Below are positions 1-8,959 of a stretch of 64,000 nt of DNA, in pieces. Both the position numbers and the translations under genes were made by a program. The notes under the pieces are model-generated. The model was not told where the DNA came from. It did no database searches and saw only the letters and a list, made by a program, of their open reading frames with translations. Within the stretch, counting starts at the first letter, position 1, and the number at the start of each line of letters is the position of its first letter. This stretch comes from Kutzneria viridogrisea (lineage in GTDB: Bacteria; Actinomycetota; Actinomycetes; Mycobacteriales; Pseudonocardiaceae). Location: positions 682,001 through 746,000 of the forward strand of contig JACJID010000001.1 of the NCBI GenBank assembly GCA_014138725.1. Direction: 5' to 3'.

Positions 1-184
1 CGATCCGCTCGGGACGCCGTCCAAACAGGACTGACCCGAGTTCCTCCGCCAGATCGGCCACCGCGTGCTGCGCGGTCAGCGAGTCCGATGGCGATTCGAT
101 GCGACACAGTGCGAGCACGTCGCGCACCATGTCCTCGGTGCGCCCGGTCAACTCGGCGAGCAGGTCGCTGCTGGCCGGTGTCAC
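1..184 (-). CDS. M20-family peptidase / N-deacylase, N-terminal part (runs off the left edge)
   Basis: Only the first 61 codons are in the window. The frame starts at GTG (184-182), which overlaps the TGA of the racemase gene as GTGA, so the two are translationally coupled. The visible part has the usual opening of M20 carboxypeptidase-G2-like hydrolases: a helix, then LCRIESPSDS, then a helix leading to GSVLFGRRPERI. The metal ligands would lie beyond the edge. In the known N-succinylamino acid racemase pathway a member of this family removes the N-succinyl group from the L-isomer, and its position here fits. The family call is moderately secure; the substrate is inferred from the neighbours. 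Confidence 0.7.
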   Translation of the reverse strand, partial: MTPASSDLLAELTGRTEDMVRDVLALCRIESPSDSLTAQHAVADLAEELGSVLFGRRPERI

Positions 185-1287
185 GGCTGGATCACCGTCC
201 GGGCCGTGGTGAGTTCGGTGACCACCTCGGGTATCGGGTCGATCCCGATACCTGGGCCGGTCGGTACCGCGACCCGTCCGCCGGTCATGGTGATGGGCTC
301 GGTGAGGTCCTGGGCGTAGTAGCGGTCCGAGGCGGAGATGTCCGAGGGCAGGGTGAAGTTCGACAGCCCGGCGAGCGCGAGGTTCGCCGCGCGCCCGATT
401 CCGGTTTCCAGCATCCCGCCCGCCCAGACCGGGATGCCGGCCGCGGCGCACACATCGTGGATCCGGCGCGATTCGAGGTAACCGCCCACCCGGCCGGGTT
501 TGATGTTCACGATGGCGCAGGCGCCGGTGCGGATCGCCTCGTACGCGTCCTGGGCGGACACGATCGATTCGTCCAGACAGATCGGCGTCCGGATCACCTT
601 GGCGAGTTCGACGTTCCCGGCGAGGTCCTCCTCCGCCAGCGGCTGCTCGATCAGCAGCAGGCCGAAGGTGTCGAGCTGCGCCAGGTGGCGGGCGTCTGCC
701 CTGTGGTACGCCGAATTGGCGTCCACCTGCAGAACGATGTCCTCGCCGAAGCGTTCTCGCACGGCGGCGACCGGTGCGAGGTCCCAGCCGGGTTCGATCT
801 TCAGTTTGATCCGGGCGTAGCCGGCGTCGAGGTACTCCTCGACCGCGTCGAGCAGTTCGGGAACGGTGTCCTGGATGCCCACCGACACACCGGACACGAC
901 CTCCGTCGCGGTCGCCCCGAGGTACTGGCTCAGCGGCATGCCCATGGCGCGCAGCTCGGCGTCGAGCACCGCGGTTTCCACCGCCGACTTCGCCATTCGA
1001 TGCCCGCGTACCGGGGCGAGCAGCCCGCCGACCGCCGCGCCGCTCAGCTCGTCGGCCGCGAACAGCCGGGGCAGCAGGTGGTCACTGATCACCTGCTGGG
1101 CCCCGTCGAGGTATTCGCTGGAGTACAGCGGGCTGTCCATCGCGACGCACTCGGCCCAGCCCTGCGCTTCGGCGGTCTCCACCCGGACGAGCAGCACGTC
1201 CCGGTTCGTTTCGACCGCGAACGAGGTGCGAAATGGTGCCACCAAAGGCATCGTCACCCGGATCAGCTCAACCGCCCTGATCTTCAT
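181..1287 (-). CDS. N-succinylamino acid racemase / o-succinylbenzoate synthase-like enolase-superfamily enzyme (copy 1)
   Basis: 368 aa, the usual length for the MenC/NSAR branch of the enolase superfamily. All catalytic motifs are present: the KxK pair in YARIKLKIEPGWD, metal ligands in LQVDANSAY, LLIEQPLAEED and CLDESI, and the opposite catalytic lysine in VNIKPGRVGG. The ATG at 1287 overlaps the TGA of the upstream GNAT gene (ATGA), and its own TGA overlaps the downstream M20 GTG. No other menaquinone genes are nearby, and the GNAT-NSAR-M20 order is the hallmark of the D-to-L amino acid pathway (succinylation, racemisation, L-specific desuccinylation). NSAR is therefore more likely than MenC, but the fold alone cannot separate them. 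A paralogue lies at 39579-40700. Confidence 0.85.
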   Translation of the reverse strand: MKIRAVELIRVTMPLVAPFRTSFAVETNRDVLLVRVETAEAQGWAECVAMDSPLYSSEYLDGAQQVISDHLLPRLFAADELSGAAVGGLLAPVRGHRMAKSAVETAVLDAELRAMGMPLSQYLGATATEVVSGVSVGIQDTVPELLDAVEEYLDAGYARIKLKIEPGWDLAPVAAVRERFGEDIVLQVDANSAYHRADARHLAQLDTFGLLLIEQPLAEEDLAGNVELAKVIRTPICLDESIVSAQDAYEAIRTGACAIVNIKPGRVGGYLESRRIHDVCAAAGIPVWAGGMLETGIGRAANLALAGLSNFTLPSDISASDRYYAQDLTEPITMTGGRVAVPTGPGIGIDPIPEVVTELTTARTVIQP

Positions 1288-2063
1288 CGCGTCTCCGTCC
1301 CGCACTGGGTCCGCGGCGGTGCCAGTACGCACCAGCCGTCCTCGGTCATTGCCGTCCAGCGGTAGCCGGCCGCCAGCCGGGGCGCCATGGCCGTGCGCAA
1401 CGCGACGCGCCAGGCGAGCACGTGCTGGGAAGCGACCACCGCCGGCAGCCGCAACCGGACCGCGCCGTCACCACCACCGCCGGTCTGCCGAGGCTCACCG
1501 TGTTCGCCGATGTCCAGGATCCGCTCGGCTTCGGCCGGTACGGGCGGGCGACCACGGTCCAGGTCCCACCGCATCAGGACCCGGTCGGTCGGTACCCCGG
1601 CGTTGAGCGCGTCGTCGATTGGCCCGTAGTGGTCGACGAGGTAGGTGTGTCCCACCGCGCCGAGGTGGTTGATGTTGAAGACCGCGTTGCGGCGCTGAAG
1701 CGGATCGAAAGTCCAGCTCATCCGGGAGATACCACGCTGGAGGCACCAGTCCCGCTGGTGGTACTTGATCGCGCTGCCCACCCCGCGGCGGCGCCAGTCG
1801 GGGTGCACGCCGACCATGTGCGAGTGCAGGCGTGCCGGGTCCTCGGCGGAGCGGAAGCCCACCGCGCCGCCGACCAGCGACGGCCCGGCGAACACCCCGA
1901 GAACCATGCCGCCCGCGTCGCTCATCGCCCGCAGCAGATCCAGTGGCATCGGGGCGTCGCGGGCGCCCCAGACCAGTTTGAACAGCGCTAGCAGCTGTTC
2001 GAGCTGGCCCAGCTCCGTCAGATCCGACACCTCGTGCCGGGCCAGGTCCGTCGTGGTGGTCAT
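1284..2063 (-). CDS. GNAT-superfamily N-acyltransferase of the NSAR-associated type (copy 1)
   Basis: 259 aa from ATG 2063, well longer than a minimal GNAT. The acyl-CoA-binding segment is clear (GVHPDWRRRGVGSAIKYHQ), followed by a conserved WTFDPLQRRNAVFNINHLGA stretch. The paralogue at 38.7 kb shares that stretch (WTFDPLVSRNAYFNLAKLGA). Such GNATs adjoin NSAR genes in other bacteria, where they act as succinyl-CoA:D-amino acid N-succinyltransferases. That activity is inferred here. It is the first gene of the minus-strand operon and is divergent from the APC permease, so the 384-bp gap between them should hold both promoters. Confidence 0.82.
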   Translation of the reverse strand: MTTTTDLARHEVSDLTELGQLEQLLALFKLVWGARDAPMPLDLLRAMSDAGGMVLGVFAGPSLVGGAVGFRSAEDPARLHSHMVGVHPDWRRRGVGSAIKYHQRDWCLQRGISRMSWTFDPLQRRNAVFNINHLGAVGHTYLVDHYGPIDDALNAGVPTDRVLMRWDLDRGRPPVPAEAERILDIGEHGEPRQTGGGGDGAVRLRLPAVVASQHVLAWRVALRTAMAPRLAAGYRWTAMTEDGWCVLAPPRTQCGTETR

Positions 2064-2447
2064 GCGATCAGCATGCCCGCGAGGCTCGCCCCGACCTTCG
2101 TTGCGATCGTCAATCGCGATGACTGCGTATTGATGTCGGCAACAAGTGAGGGTCGGCTGCGAAGGACTCACGCGGCCGGACTGGCGGTCATCGGGGCGCG
2201 TGCGGTCCGACAGCGGAGCGACCCAGCGGAGTCCCGTGTCGGGATTGGTGAGGGTAACAATATCTGCGGATAGATTTTGACGTACGCAACAAGAGGCGTC
2301 ACTGTGGCGCGCCGCACACTGTGCCGATCAGATGCCTGGCCGCTCTCGTCCGTGCCGCAAAGACAAACGGGCGTGACCCAGCTGGCGGGTCCCCCTGGGG
2401 ACGGGTGCCCCCAGCTTGGATCGGTTAGTGGAGAACTGGAGACTGCG
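2064..2447. promoter_or_regulatory. Divergent intergenic region with possible leader hairpins
   Basis: This 384-bp gap separates the GNAT-NSAR-M20 operon from the permease operon. GCGAT (2103-2107) and ATCGC (2113-2117) form a small dyad, and GCAACAAG occurs twice (near 2139 and 2287), so these are possible regulator sites. Just before the permease, CTGGGG (2395-2400) can pair with CCCCAG (2409-2414), while the same G-run can pair upstream with GTCCCC (2389-2394). An outer pairing of AGCTGG (2380) with CCAGCT (2411) is also possible. Competing pairings of this sort could act as an attenuator. No convincing coding frame is seen. Confidence 0.35.
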
Positions 2448-3941
2448 ATGACTGAACTGGCCTCATCCGATATCGCGTCATCGGCACCGAGGTCGGGGAA
2501 ACGTGCGCTCGGCGTACTGTCATTGGTCGGCATCTTCTTCTTCACGGTATCCGGAGGCCCTTTCGGGCTCGAAGCTTCCGTCTCCAGCGCTGGGCCGGGC
2601 ATGACACTGCTGATGATTGCCTTGGTGCCGATGGTTTTCGGCGTGCCGAACGCGTTGGTGGCCGCGGAACTCAGTGCCGCCATACCGGTCAACGGCGGCT
2701 ACTACTACTGGACCAAGATCGCGCTCGGAGGTTTTCCGGCATTTCTGTTCGGGATGTGGAACGCAATCGGCGCGGTGTTGAACCTCACGCTCTATCCGAT
2801 TCTTCTTGCCGATTACCTGGCGACCTGGCTGCCGGACGTCGCTCGCGGCAAGGGTTGGGTCATCTTGTCGTTGTTCAATGGCGGCTTCGTTGTGGATCTG
2901 CACTGGATCGTCACTGTCGCTTTTGTGCTTCCGCTGGTTTACCTCAACTATCGCGGCTCCAAGGTGGTGAGTGACTACTCGGTCGGGATGATGGTGCTGA
3001 TTCTCGCCCCGTTCGCGATCCTGGCGGTTATCGGCATCTACCATGCGATCAGCAGTGGGATTGATGTCACTTCACCCTTCACGATTCCCGGTCACAGCAT
3101 TCACTCGTCGGTGGCCGGCGCGCTCAGTGTGATCGTGTGGCTGTACCTCGGCTTCGACGGCCCGAGTACCGTGCTGGGCGAGGTCGCCGACGCGCGTCGG
3201 ACCTACACTCGAGCCCTGGTCATCTCGGTTCCGCTTATCATCGCCGCCTACCTGCTGCCCACGATTGCCGCGCTCGGCAGCGGTCTGCATCAGGGTTCGC
3301 CCGGCGACTGGGTTCAGGGCGACTTCATCGTTGTCGGCGATATCCTGGGCGGAAGCTGGCTCAAGGTGCTGATTTCCGTAGGCTCGGCACTGTCTCTGAT
3401 CGGCCTGTTCGCGGCGATCCTCATGGTGAGTACCCGGATCCCGCGTGCGCTTGCCGCGGATTCATACCTCCCTCGTTGGTTGGCGCGCGACAGTAAACGA
3501 TTCAACACGCCGGTTGGCGCTCTCCTGACGAGTGGCACTATTGTCGTGGTTCTCTCCGCGGCCGATTTCGGTTCGATTTTGCGAGCCACGGTGCTGCTCA
3601 CGCTGTCATCGATCTTGCTCGAATTCGCGGCTTTCCTTGTCCTTCGCTGGCGGTACCCGTGGATGCGTCGGCCGGTTCGGGTCCCCGGTGGCTGGCCCGG
3701 CGCTGTTCTGGTAGTCGCGCTCCCCACCGCGATGGCCGTGTATCTCGCGTGGAGTACGGCCGTCAATGAGACTGCTACGTTCGTCACGAGTCTCGCGGTG
3801 GCACTCCTGGGCGTGGCGCTGTACCCACTGTGTCGCCGATTTGTCAAGGCTGGTCGGCCGGACGCGGAAATCGACCACTCCAATGTCGACCTGGGGCCGG
3901 ACAGGTACGCGAAACCCAGCTCGCCGGAGGCGGGAGTTTGA
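2448..3941 (+). CDS. APC-superfamily amino acid permease
   Basis: 497 aa from ATG 2448, with GGAG about 9 nt upstream. The protein is strongly hydrophobic, with about 12 membrane segments. It opens with the APC signature (FFFTVSGGPFGLEASVSSAG) and a later GGYYYWTKIALGG stretch typical of amino acid/polyamine permeases. The last codons overlap the next gene's start (TGATG), so the two are coupled. Codon use seems slightly less GC-biased than its neighbours. Given the GNAT-NSAR-M20 operon and the D-aminopeptidase-like partner, uptake of an amino acid or small amino-acid derivative is the likely role; the exact substrate cannot be read from sequence. Confidence 0.85.
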   Translation: MTELASSDIASSAPRSGKRALGVLSLVGIFFFTVSGGPFGLEASVSSAGPGMTLLMIALVPMVFGVPNALVAAELSAAIPVNGGYYYWTKIALGGFPAFLFGMWNAIGAVLNLTLYPILLADYLATWLPDVARGKGWVILSLFNGGFVVDLHWIVTVAFVLPLVYLNYRGSKVVSDYSVGMMVLILAPFAILAVIGIYHAISSGIDVTSPFTIPGHSIHSSVAGALSVIVWLYLGFDGPSTVLGEVADARRTYTRALVISVPLIIAAYLLPTIAALGSGLHQGSPGDWVQGDFIVVGDILGGSWLKVLISVGSALSLIGLFAAILMVSTRIPRALAADSYLPRWLARDSKRFNTPVGALLTSGTIVVVLSAADFGSILRATVLLTLSSILLEFAAFLVLRWRYPWMRRPVRVPGGWPGAVLVVALPTAMAVYLAWSTAVNETATFVTSLAVALLGVALYPLCRRFVKAGRPDAEIDHSNVDLGPDRYAKPSSPEAGV

Positions 3942-5536
3942 TGGACATGCATTCGGTGGTCTCCCAGCTGGCGAGGCAGGTACGTACCTGGTGGCCCGTG
4001 ACAGGTGTCGCGATCAGCATTGTCACCGAAGCCGGCGAATCCGCGCTCATCACTGAGGGATGTGCCGACGCGGGAACTGGGGTACCGGTCACTGATCGCA
4101 CGCGGTTCGAGATCGGTTCGATCAGCAAGACCTTCACCGCGTTCTTGCTCGGGCAGTTGGCAGATGAGGGGAAGCTGGCTTTCGAGGCACCGGTCGCCAA
4201 CTATCTACCGTGGTTCACGCCGAACAACGGGTCGCAGACGATCAGGGTGCGCCACCTCATGCAGCACACCTCAGGCTTGTTGGCCGGGGCCGACGCGCTT
4301 CCTGATGCCGCCGCACGCGGTTACGCGCTGCGCAACGCGAGGACGTATGCGGAACCAGGCGAGATGTTCCACTACTCCAACGAGGGCTACAACCTGTTGG
4401 GGCTGACAGTCGAACACGTCACGGGAAAACCACTCGCGAACGCCATGGCCGAGCGCCTGCTACGTCCGCTGGGCATGCACGACTCGACAGCGCACATCAC
4501 TCACGATGACAAGGCCCTGCTCGCTACCGGATACCAGTTCCTGCACGACGACCGGCCGCCGCTACCGTCGGCTCCGCTCACCCCGGCCACCTGGTTCGAG
4601 TATTCGGCGGCCGATGCGAACGTGACGGCAACCGCATCCGATCTGGGCAAATTCGCCCGGATGCTGCTGGGGCGCGGTGCCCTGGACGGCACAAGGATCG
4701 TCACCCCGGAGCGGTTCGAGCAGATCATCACCGACCGCGCCGACCTGGGCGGTACGGCGGAGTGCCCACGCGGCTACGGACTCGGCGTCGAGGTGGAACA
4801 CGTCGATGGCCATACCTGGCTGCTGCATTCTGGTGGCATGGTCGGGTACCGCTCGTTCCTCGCCGTCGATCTCGATGGTGGACACGGTGTCGCGGTGCTG
4901 ACCAATGCTCCCGGCGAATGCCGGGCGATCGAACTCTTCGGCCGACATGTGCTTTCCGTCGTACAGGGTGCCGCGCCAGATCCGACGATGTTCGACCGGG
5001 AGAGCATCCCGGATGCTCAGCGCTACGTCGGAACCTACGGAACGGGCTCGCGGCAGATCCGCGTCAGCACCACCGCGGACAACGGTCTGTTGCTTACCTC
5101 GGACGGGATAACGGGCAAGCTGTACGACACCGGCGAGGGGCGGCTCGCCTGCGACCACCCGCACTGGTCCACCTACCACCATTCGGTGAGCACTATCGCC
5201 GGGAAGCCGCAGTGGCTCTGCGGAGCAGACTCACTTGGCGGCGACTCCGCGCCGGCTTCAACCCCCCATCCGCTCGCCGGCTGTTACCGGAGTTACACCC
5301 CTTGGTATCCCAGCTTCAGGATCGTGCAGCGAGCCGGCCGGCTGCACATGATCGCCGCGACCGGTGTCGAAGCGCCTTCCGATGAACCGGAACTCATCGA
5401 ACTCGATGACGGAACGTTCCGTGTCGGAGCTGACCCACGACTGCCGGAGCGGTTGACGGCTGGCCCCGCACTCGACGGCGCGGTGCTGTGGGTCGATCTG
5501 GACGGATGTCGCTACACACGCTCGTTCCGGGAATAG
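3941..5536 (+). CDS. Serine beta-lactamase-fold hydrolase, D-aminopeptidase-like
   Basis: 531 aa from ATG 3941, which overlaps the permease stop. Class C/PBP-type catalytic motifs are present: SxxK in IGSISKTF, YxN in HYSNEGYN, and HxG in LLHSGGMVGY. There is no signal peptide, so it probably acts in the cytoplasm. A C-terminal extension of about 170 residues after the serine domain resembles the layout of D-aminopeptidases (about 520 aa, catalytic domain plus beta-barrels) rather than secreted beta-lactamases. Coupling to the permease suggests that imported D-amino acid peptides or amides are cleaved here, feeding the NSAR operon. An esterase of the same fold is the main alternative. Confidence 0.75.
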   Translation: MDMHSVVSQLARQVRTWWPVTGVAISIVTEAGESALITEGCADAGTGVPVTDRTRFEIGSISKTFTAFLLGQLADEGKLAFEAPVANYLPWFTPNNGSQTIRVRHLMQHTSGLLAGADALPDAAARGYALRNARTYAEPGEMFHYSNEGYNLLGLTVEHVTGKPLANAMAERLLRPLGMHDSTAHITHDDKALLATGYQFLHDDRPPLPSAPLTPATWFEYSAADANVTATASDLGKFARMLLGRGALDGTRIVTPERFEQIITDRADLGGTAECPRGYGLGVEVEHVDGHTWLLHSGGMVGYRSFLAVDLDGGHGVAVLTNAPGECRAIELFGRHVLSVVQGAAPDPTMFDRESIPDAQRYVGTYGTGSRQIRVSTTADNGLLLTSDGITGKLYDTGEGRLACDHPHWSTYHHSVSTIAGKPQWLCGADSLGGDSAPASTPHPLAGCYRSYTPWYPSFRIVQRAGRLHMIAATGVEAPSDEPELIELDDGTFRVGADPRLPERLTAGPALDGAVLWVDLDGCRYTRSFRE

Positions 5537-5545
5537 CTGGAGCAA

Positions 5546-7180
5546 CTAGGCCTGAGCCCTCCGCAGCGCGCGCACCCTGAGCTGGAGGTGCGCGAGCAGC
5601 ATGGCATCGGCATTGGTGAAATCCAGCCCGGAGACCTCGCGGATCCGGCGCAGCCGATAGCGCATCGTGTTGGCGTGGATGTGCAGGGTGGCCGCCGCGA
5701 TGTCAGTGGCTCCCGCGGCGTCGAGATACGTGGCCAGGGTCGCGGTCAACAGGCCGTCCTGGCCGTCGTGCTGGCACAGCCGGTGCAAGGCGCCGGTGCT
5801 GTCCGGGAGGCCGAGCGACTCGGTGACGTCGGCGAGATGCAGCAACAACACCGACAGCGCCATATCCGCCACGGTGCGCACGGCCGGTCCGTGCGCGGTC
5901 GGGTGCCGTAGCGCCCGCAGCGCGGCGTCCGCCTGTGCCCGCACTTCGGCGATCTGCCCCAGCGAGTCGGCCGGGCCGCCAACGGCGACCACGTAGTTGC
6001 CGGCCAGCGGTGTGCGGGCGAGGAAATCACGTGCCAGGTTGACGGTCGCCTCCAGCGCGGTGGTGTGTTCCGGAGGCCAGGCGACGAGTGCGTACACCGC
6101 GCCGGTACCCGCCACCGAGGCGGAACGAGGGTGCACGGCCGCGAGGAAGTACTCCAGTGTTTCGGCGAACCGGCGTAGCTCGCCGGCGGTCACCGCATCG
6201 GTTGCGGCGTCGGAGTCCTCGGTCTCGAACAGCCGAGGTGCCGCGGCCAGCACACAGACCGGGCCGGAGCCCAACTGCAACCGGCTGGCCTCCACTCGGT
6301 CGGCCGAACCGCCGAGTACCGCCGCAGCCAGCTCGCCGCGCTGCTGGCGGGCATAACTGGTCTCGGTTCGCAGGCCGACCAGGCGCAGCGCGACGATCGA
6401 CGCGAACTCGCGCAGCCGCGCCGTGCTCGCCTCGTCGAGCGGCTTGGTCACCACCGCCCAGATGTAGCCGAGGACATCCGAACCGGCCCGGACCGCGATC
6501 GCCACCCTCGGCAGCTGGTCCGGCTCAGTCGCCTCCAGATAGACCGGGTCGCCGCTGGCGTGCAGGCGCACGAACTCGCCACGCTCGCGCTGTTCGGCCA
6601 GCGTCCGCTGGTGCACCGCACGGCCCAGGATGGTCTCGATCCGTTCGGCGTCGGTCCGGTCTTGGCCCTCCGACCAGGCGACCAGCGCGGAGAAGCGGTC
6701 TTCGATGGTCACCGGGGCGCCGAGGGCCGTGTAGATCGCGTTCGCCAGGGTGAACAGCTCCGAGCCGCTGTCGTCGGAGCGGACGCGTGCCCTGGCGTAT
6801 TCGAGCAACTGCTCGCGGACGGTCGTCGCGACGTGCATCCAGGACGCGTTCTGGTTGACCTCGATGATCGTCAGCTTGCCGCCGCCCACTGACGGTGGTA
6901 GCGGGGCCTTCACCGCCAGTACCCTCGCGTCGGCGCGGTCCATCGCCGCCGCCAGTTCGAGCAGCTCGGCTTCGGTGGTCACGCCGATGCCCAGCACCAC
7001 ACACCCCGGCCCGAGCTGTGTCGGCGCGCCTGGGGCGTAGATGGCGATCTCGGTCAGCGGCTCGTCGAAGCCGGCCCCTTCCTGGACCAGGCGCAGCAGT
7101 GCGGGGCCGACGTCGCGCACCAGCTGCTGGACGGGCAGGTACCGCTCGGCCAGGTGCCGCCGCACGCCAGACTCACTCAT
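5546..7180 (-). CDS. PucR-family transcriptional regulator (copy 1)
   Basis: 544 aa from ATG 7180. The C-terminus carries the PucR helix-turn-helix (AAATLHIHANTMRYRLRRI near residues 500-525), and the N-terminal half looks like the purine-catabolism-regulator sensory plus GAF-like region. It faces the serine hydrolase gene end to end with only 9 bp between them. PucR proteins often control nitrogen-compound catabolism next to their own gene, so control of the permease/NSAR modules is likely but inferred. A second PucR lies beside the second NSAR module (37028-38623). The 236-bp dispersed repeat begins at this gene's start codon. Confidence 0.85.
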   Translation of the reverse strand: MSESGVRRHLAERYLPVQQLVRDVGPALLRLVQEGAGFDEPLTEIAIYAPGAPTQLGPGCVVLGIGVTTEAELLELAAAMDRADARVLAVKAPLPPSVGGGKLTIIEVNQNASWMHVATTVREQLLEYARARVRSDDSGSELFTLANAIYTALGAPVTIEDRFSALVAWSEGQDRTDAERIETILGRAVHQRTLAEQRERGEFVRLHASGDPVYLEATEPDQLPRVAIAVRAGSDVLGYIWAVVTKPLDEASTARLREFASIVALRLVGLRTETSYARQQRGELAAAVLGGSADRVEASRLQLGSGPVCVLAAAPRLFETEDSDAATDAVTAGELRRFAETLEYFLAAVHPRSASVAGTGAVYALVAWPPEHTTALEATVNLARDFLARTPLAGNYVVAVGGPADSLGQIAEVRAQADAALRALRHPTAHGPAVRTVADMALSVLLLHLADVTESLGLPDSTGALHRLCQHDGQDGLLTATLATYLDAAGATDIAAATLHIHANTMRYRLRRIREVSGLDFTNADAMLLAHLQLRVRALRRAQA

Positions 7181-7409
7181 CCGCCGACTCCCTGACTCGT
7201 GACTTGTTACAAGCATCAAGTCTGGGCGTCATTTCTTGGTGCTGTCAACGAAGCAGACGTGGCGTGCACCGGCGAGCATGGTGCTCCGTTCGGCCAGACC
7301 GTGGTGTCCAGCGTGGTCGGTTTCCTGGGCAAGCACGTGCCGGTCAGCGCACAACTGGAGACCGCTCATCCACTGGGAGGATTCAATGCGCTCCCGCGCC
7401 CTGACAGCG
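7174..7409 (+). repeat. Dispersed repeat, copy A (pairs with 42318-42554)
   Basis: A 236-bp segment from the PucR start codon to the first codons of the secreted hydrolase is nearly identical to 42318-42554, with scattered substitutions and a 1-bp length difference near the start. A further 70 bp (7627-7696) matches 42562-42631. One frame across the segment (about 7214-7370) reads HQVWASFLGAVNEA... in both copies, with amino-acid changes and a stop in copy B, so it is more likely a decayed tail or leader than a live gene. Confidence 0.85.
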
Positions 7410-8873
7410 GTACTTTCCGCCGTGCTACTGCTACCCCTTGCCGGTACCGCCGTCGCCACCCCCACGTCGCCCCGGATCGCCTGGCATGCATGTGGCGATG
7501 TCGGTGGCGAGTGCGCCACGATCGCGGTGCCGATCGACTGGGCGAACCCGTCCGGCCCGAAGTTCGACCTCGCGATCGGGCGGCGGCGGGCGACCGACCC
7601 CGCACACCGGATCGGGGTGCTGTTCTCCGCACCCGGCGGTCCCGGCGGCTCGGGCATCGACGAGTACACGCTCAAGAACGAGATCCCCGCGGACAGCGTG
7701 CTGTACCAACGGTTCGACATCGTCACCTGGGACCCGCGCGGGGTGAAGCGCAGCCACGAGGTCCAGTGCGATTCGGCGCTGCTGGAGCAGGCGCCGACGA
7801 CCTTCCCCGACAACGAGGAGCAGTACCGGAAACTGCTCGCCCACAACGCGAAGCTGGGCGCGGACTGCCGCGCGCACACCGGCCCGCTGTTCGACCACGT
7901 CGACACCGTCAGCGCGGTACGGGACCTCGAGGCGATCAGGGCCGCGCTCGGCGAGCAGACGCTGAGCTTCTACGGGGTTTCCTACGGCACCCAGGTCGGC
8001 CAGCAGTACGCCGAACTGTTCGGCGACCGGGTCCGCGCGATGGCCATCGATTCCAACATGGACCACAGCATGGTGTCGGGGGCGAAGTACATCGAGACGG
8101 CTTCGGCGGACCTGGAGGGCTCGTTCACCGCGTTCGCGGACTGGTGTGCGCGCACCGCGAACTGCCCGCTGCACGGCACGGACGTTCGGAAGGTCTGGGA
8201 CGGGCTGCTCGCGAAGGCCGAGGCCGGGACCTTGACCGACCCGAAGGACGGCGAGGAGATCAGCTCCGAGGCACTGCAGTCCGAGCTGATGAACGCCATG
8301 TACGAACCGCGGAAGCAGTGGTACGGCGAGGCGGACCGGCTCAAGAGCCTCAACGCCGGTACGCCCGACAAGACGACCGCTGCGGCCAAAGCCAAGCTGA
8401 CCGGCAACTCGTACCAGGCGATCTGGTGCGAGGACTGGAATTGGCGCGTCAGTGGGTTCTCGGAGCTGAAGGCCTACCGTGACAACGCGGCGAAGCACGC
8501 ACCACGCACCAAGCTGTCGGCGCTCTGGAGCGACGTGACGACCTGTCTCGGCTGGCCGGCGAAGGTGGTCAACCCGCAGCACCGGCTGGACGTGCACGGC
8601 GACCCGTCGATCCTGATCGTCAAGGGCAAGTACGACGTCGCGACCCCGCGCGCGTGGAACTACGCCGTCGCGGAGCAGCTCGACGGCGCCGCACTGCTGG
8701 AGTACGACGGCATCGGCCACGGCCAGTTCTTCAACAGCAGCTGCGTCCGCGCGAAGGTGGAGGAGTACCTGGTCACCGAGCAGGCACCGGCACGCGGCAC
8801 GCGCTGCGCCGCGGTCTGGCCGACCACTCCGCCATCGGCCCCGGCCCCGATCACGCCGATCCACTCCGCCTGA
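7386..8873 (+). CDS. Secreted alpha/beta-hydrolase, tripeptidyl aminopeptidase (SlpD/SlpE/Tap) type
   Basis: 495 aa from ATG 7386, after a clear GGGAGG. A signal peptide ends near residue 24 (LAGTAVA). The mature protein has the Tap-like layout: an oxyanion segment APGGPGGSG near residue 80, the nucleophile in YGVSYGTQ (Ser about 198), Asp in GKYDVATP (about 416) and His in GIGHGQF (about 443). Several cysteines fit an exported fold. Streptomyces relatives remove N-terminal tripeptides outside the cell, so this could supply peptides to the adjacent uptake system. Part of the 5' end, with an internal deletion, recurs as a fossil at 42.5 kb. Confidence 0.85.
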   Translation: MRSRALTAVLSAVLLLPLAGTAVATPTSPRIAWHACGDVGGECATIAVPIDWANPSGPKFDLAIGRRRATDPAHRIGVLFSAPGGPGGSGIDEYTLKNEIPADSVLYQRFDIVTWDPRGVKRSHEVQCDSALLEQAPTTFPDNEEQYRKLLAHNAKLGADCRAHTGPLFDHVDTVSAVRDLEAIRAALGEQTLSFYGVSYGTQVGQQYAELFGDRVRAMAIDSNMDHSMVSGAKYIETASADLEGSFTAFADWCARTANCPLHGTDVRKVWDGLLAKAEAGTLTDPKDGEEISSEALQSELMNAMYEPRKQWYGEADRLKSLNAGTPDKTTAAAKAKLTGNSYQAIWCEDWNWRVSGFSELKAYRDNAAKHAPRTKLSALWSDVTTCLGWPAKVVNPQHRLDVHGDPSILIVKGKYDVATPRAWNYAVAEQLDGAALLEYDGIGHGQFFNSSCVRAKVEEYLVTEQAPARGTRCAAVWPTTPPSAPAPITPIHSA

Positions 8874-8959
8874 GCGAGTTCGTCCGGAGGTGTGGGTGAC
8901 GCGCGGGCGCGTCAGCGAACGAACCGTCGCGACGGCCCGCGCCGTACCCGGAGGCTGAC

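Noticed and set aside
181-1287. Menaquinone biosynthesis MenC
   Set aside because: No other men genes are nearby and the GNAT/M20 coupling fits N-succinylamino acid racemase better; not fully excluded.
88-1365. Long plus-strand ORF of about 425 codons over the racemase gene
   Set aside because: It is the high-GC shadow of the minus-strand enolase-superfamily gene; it is Arg/Gly-rich without any domain, while the opposite frame has all catalytic motifs.
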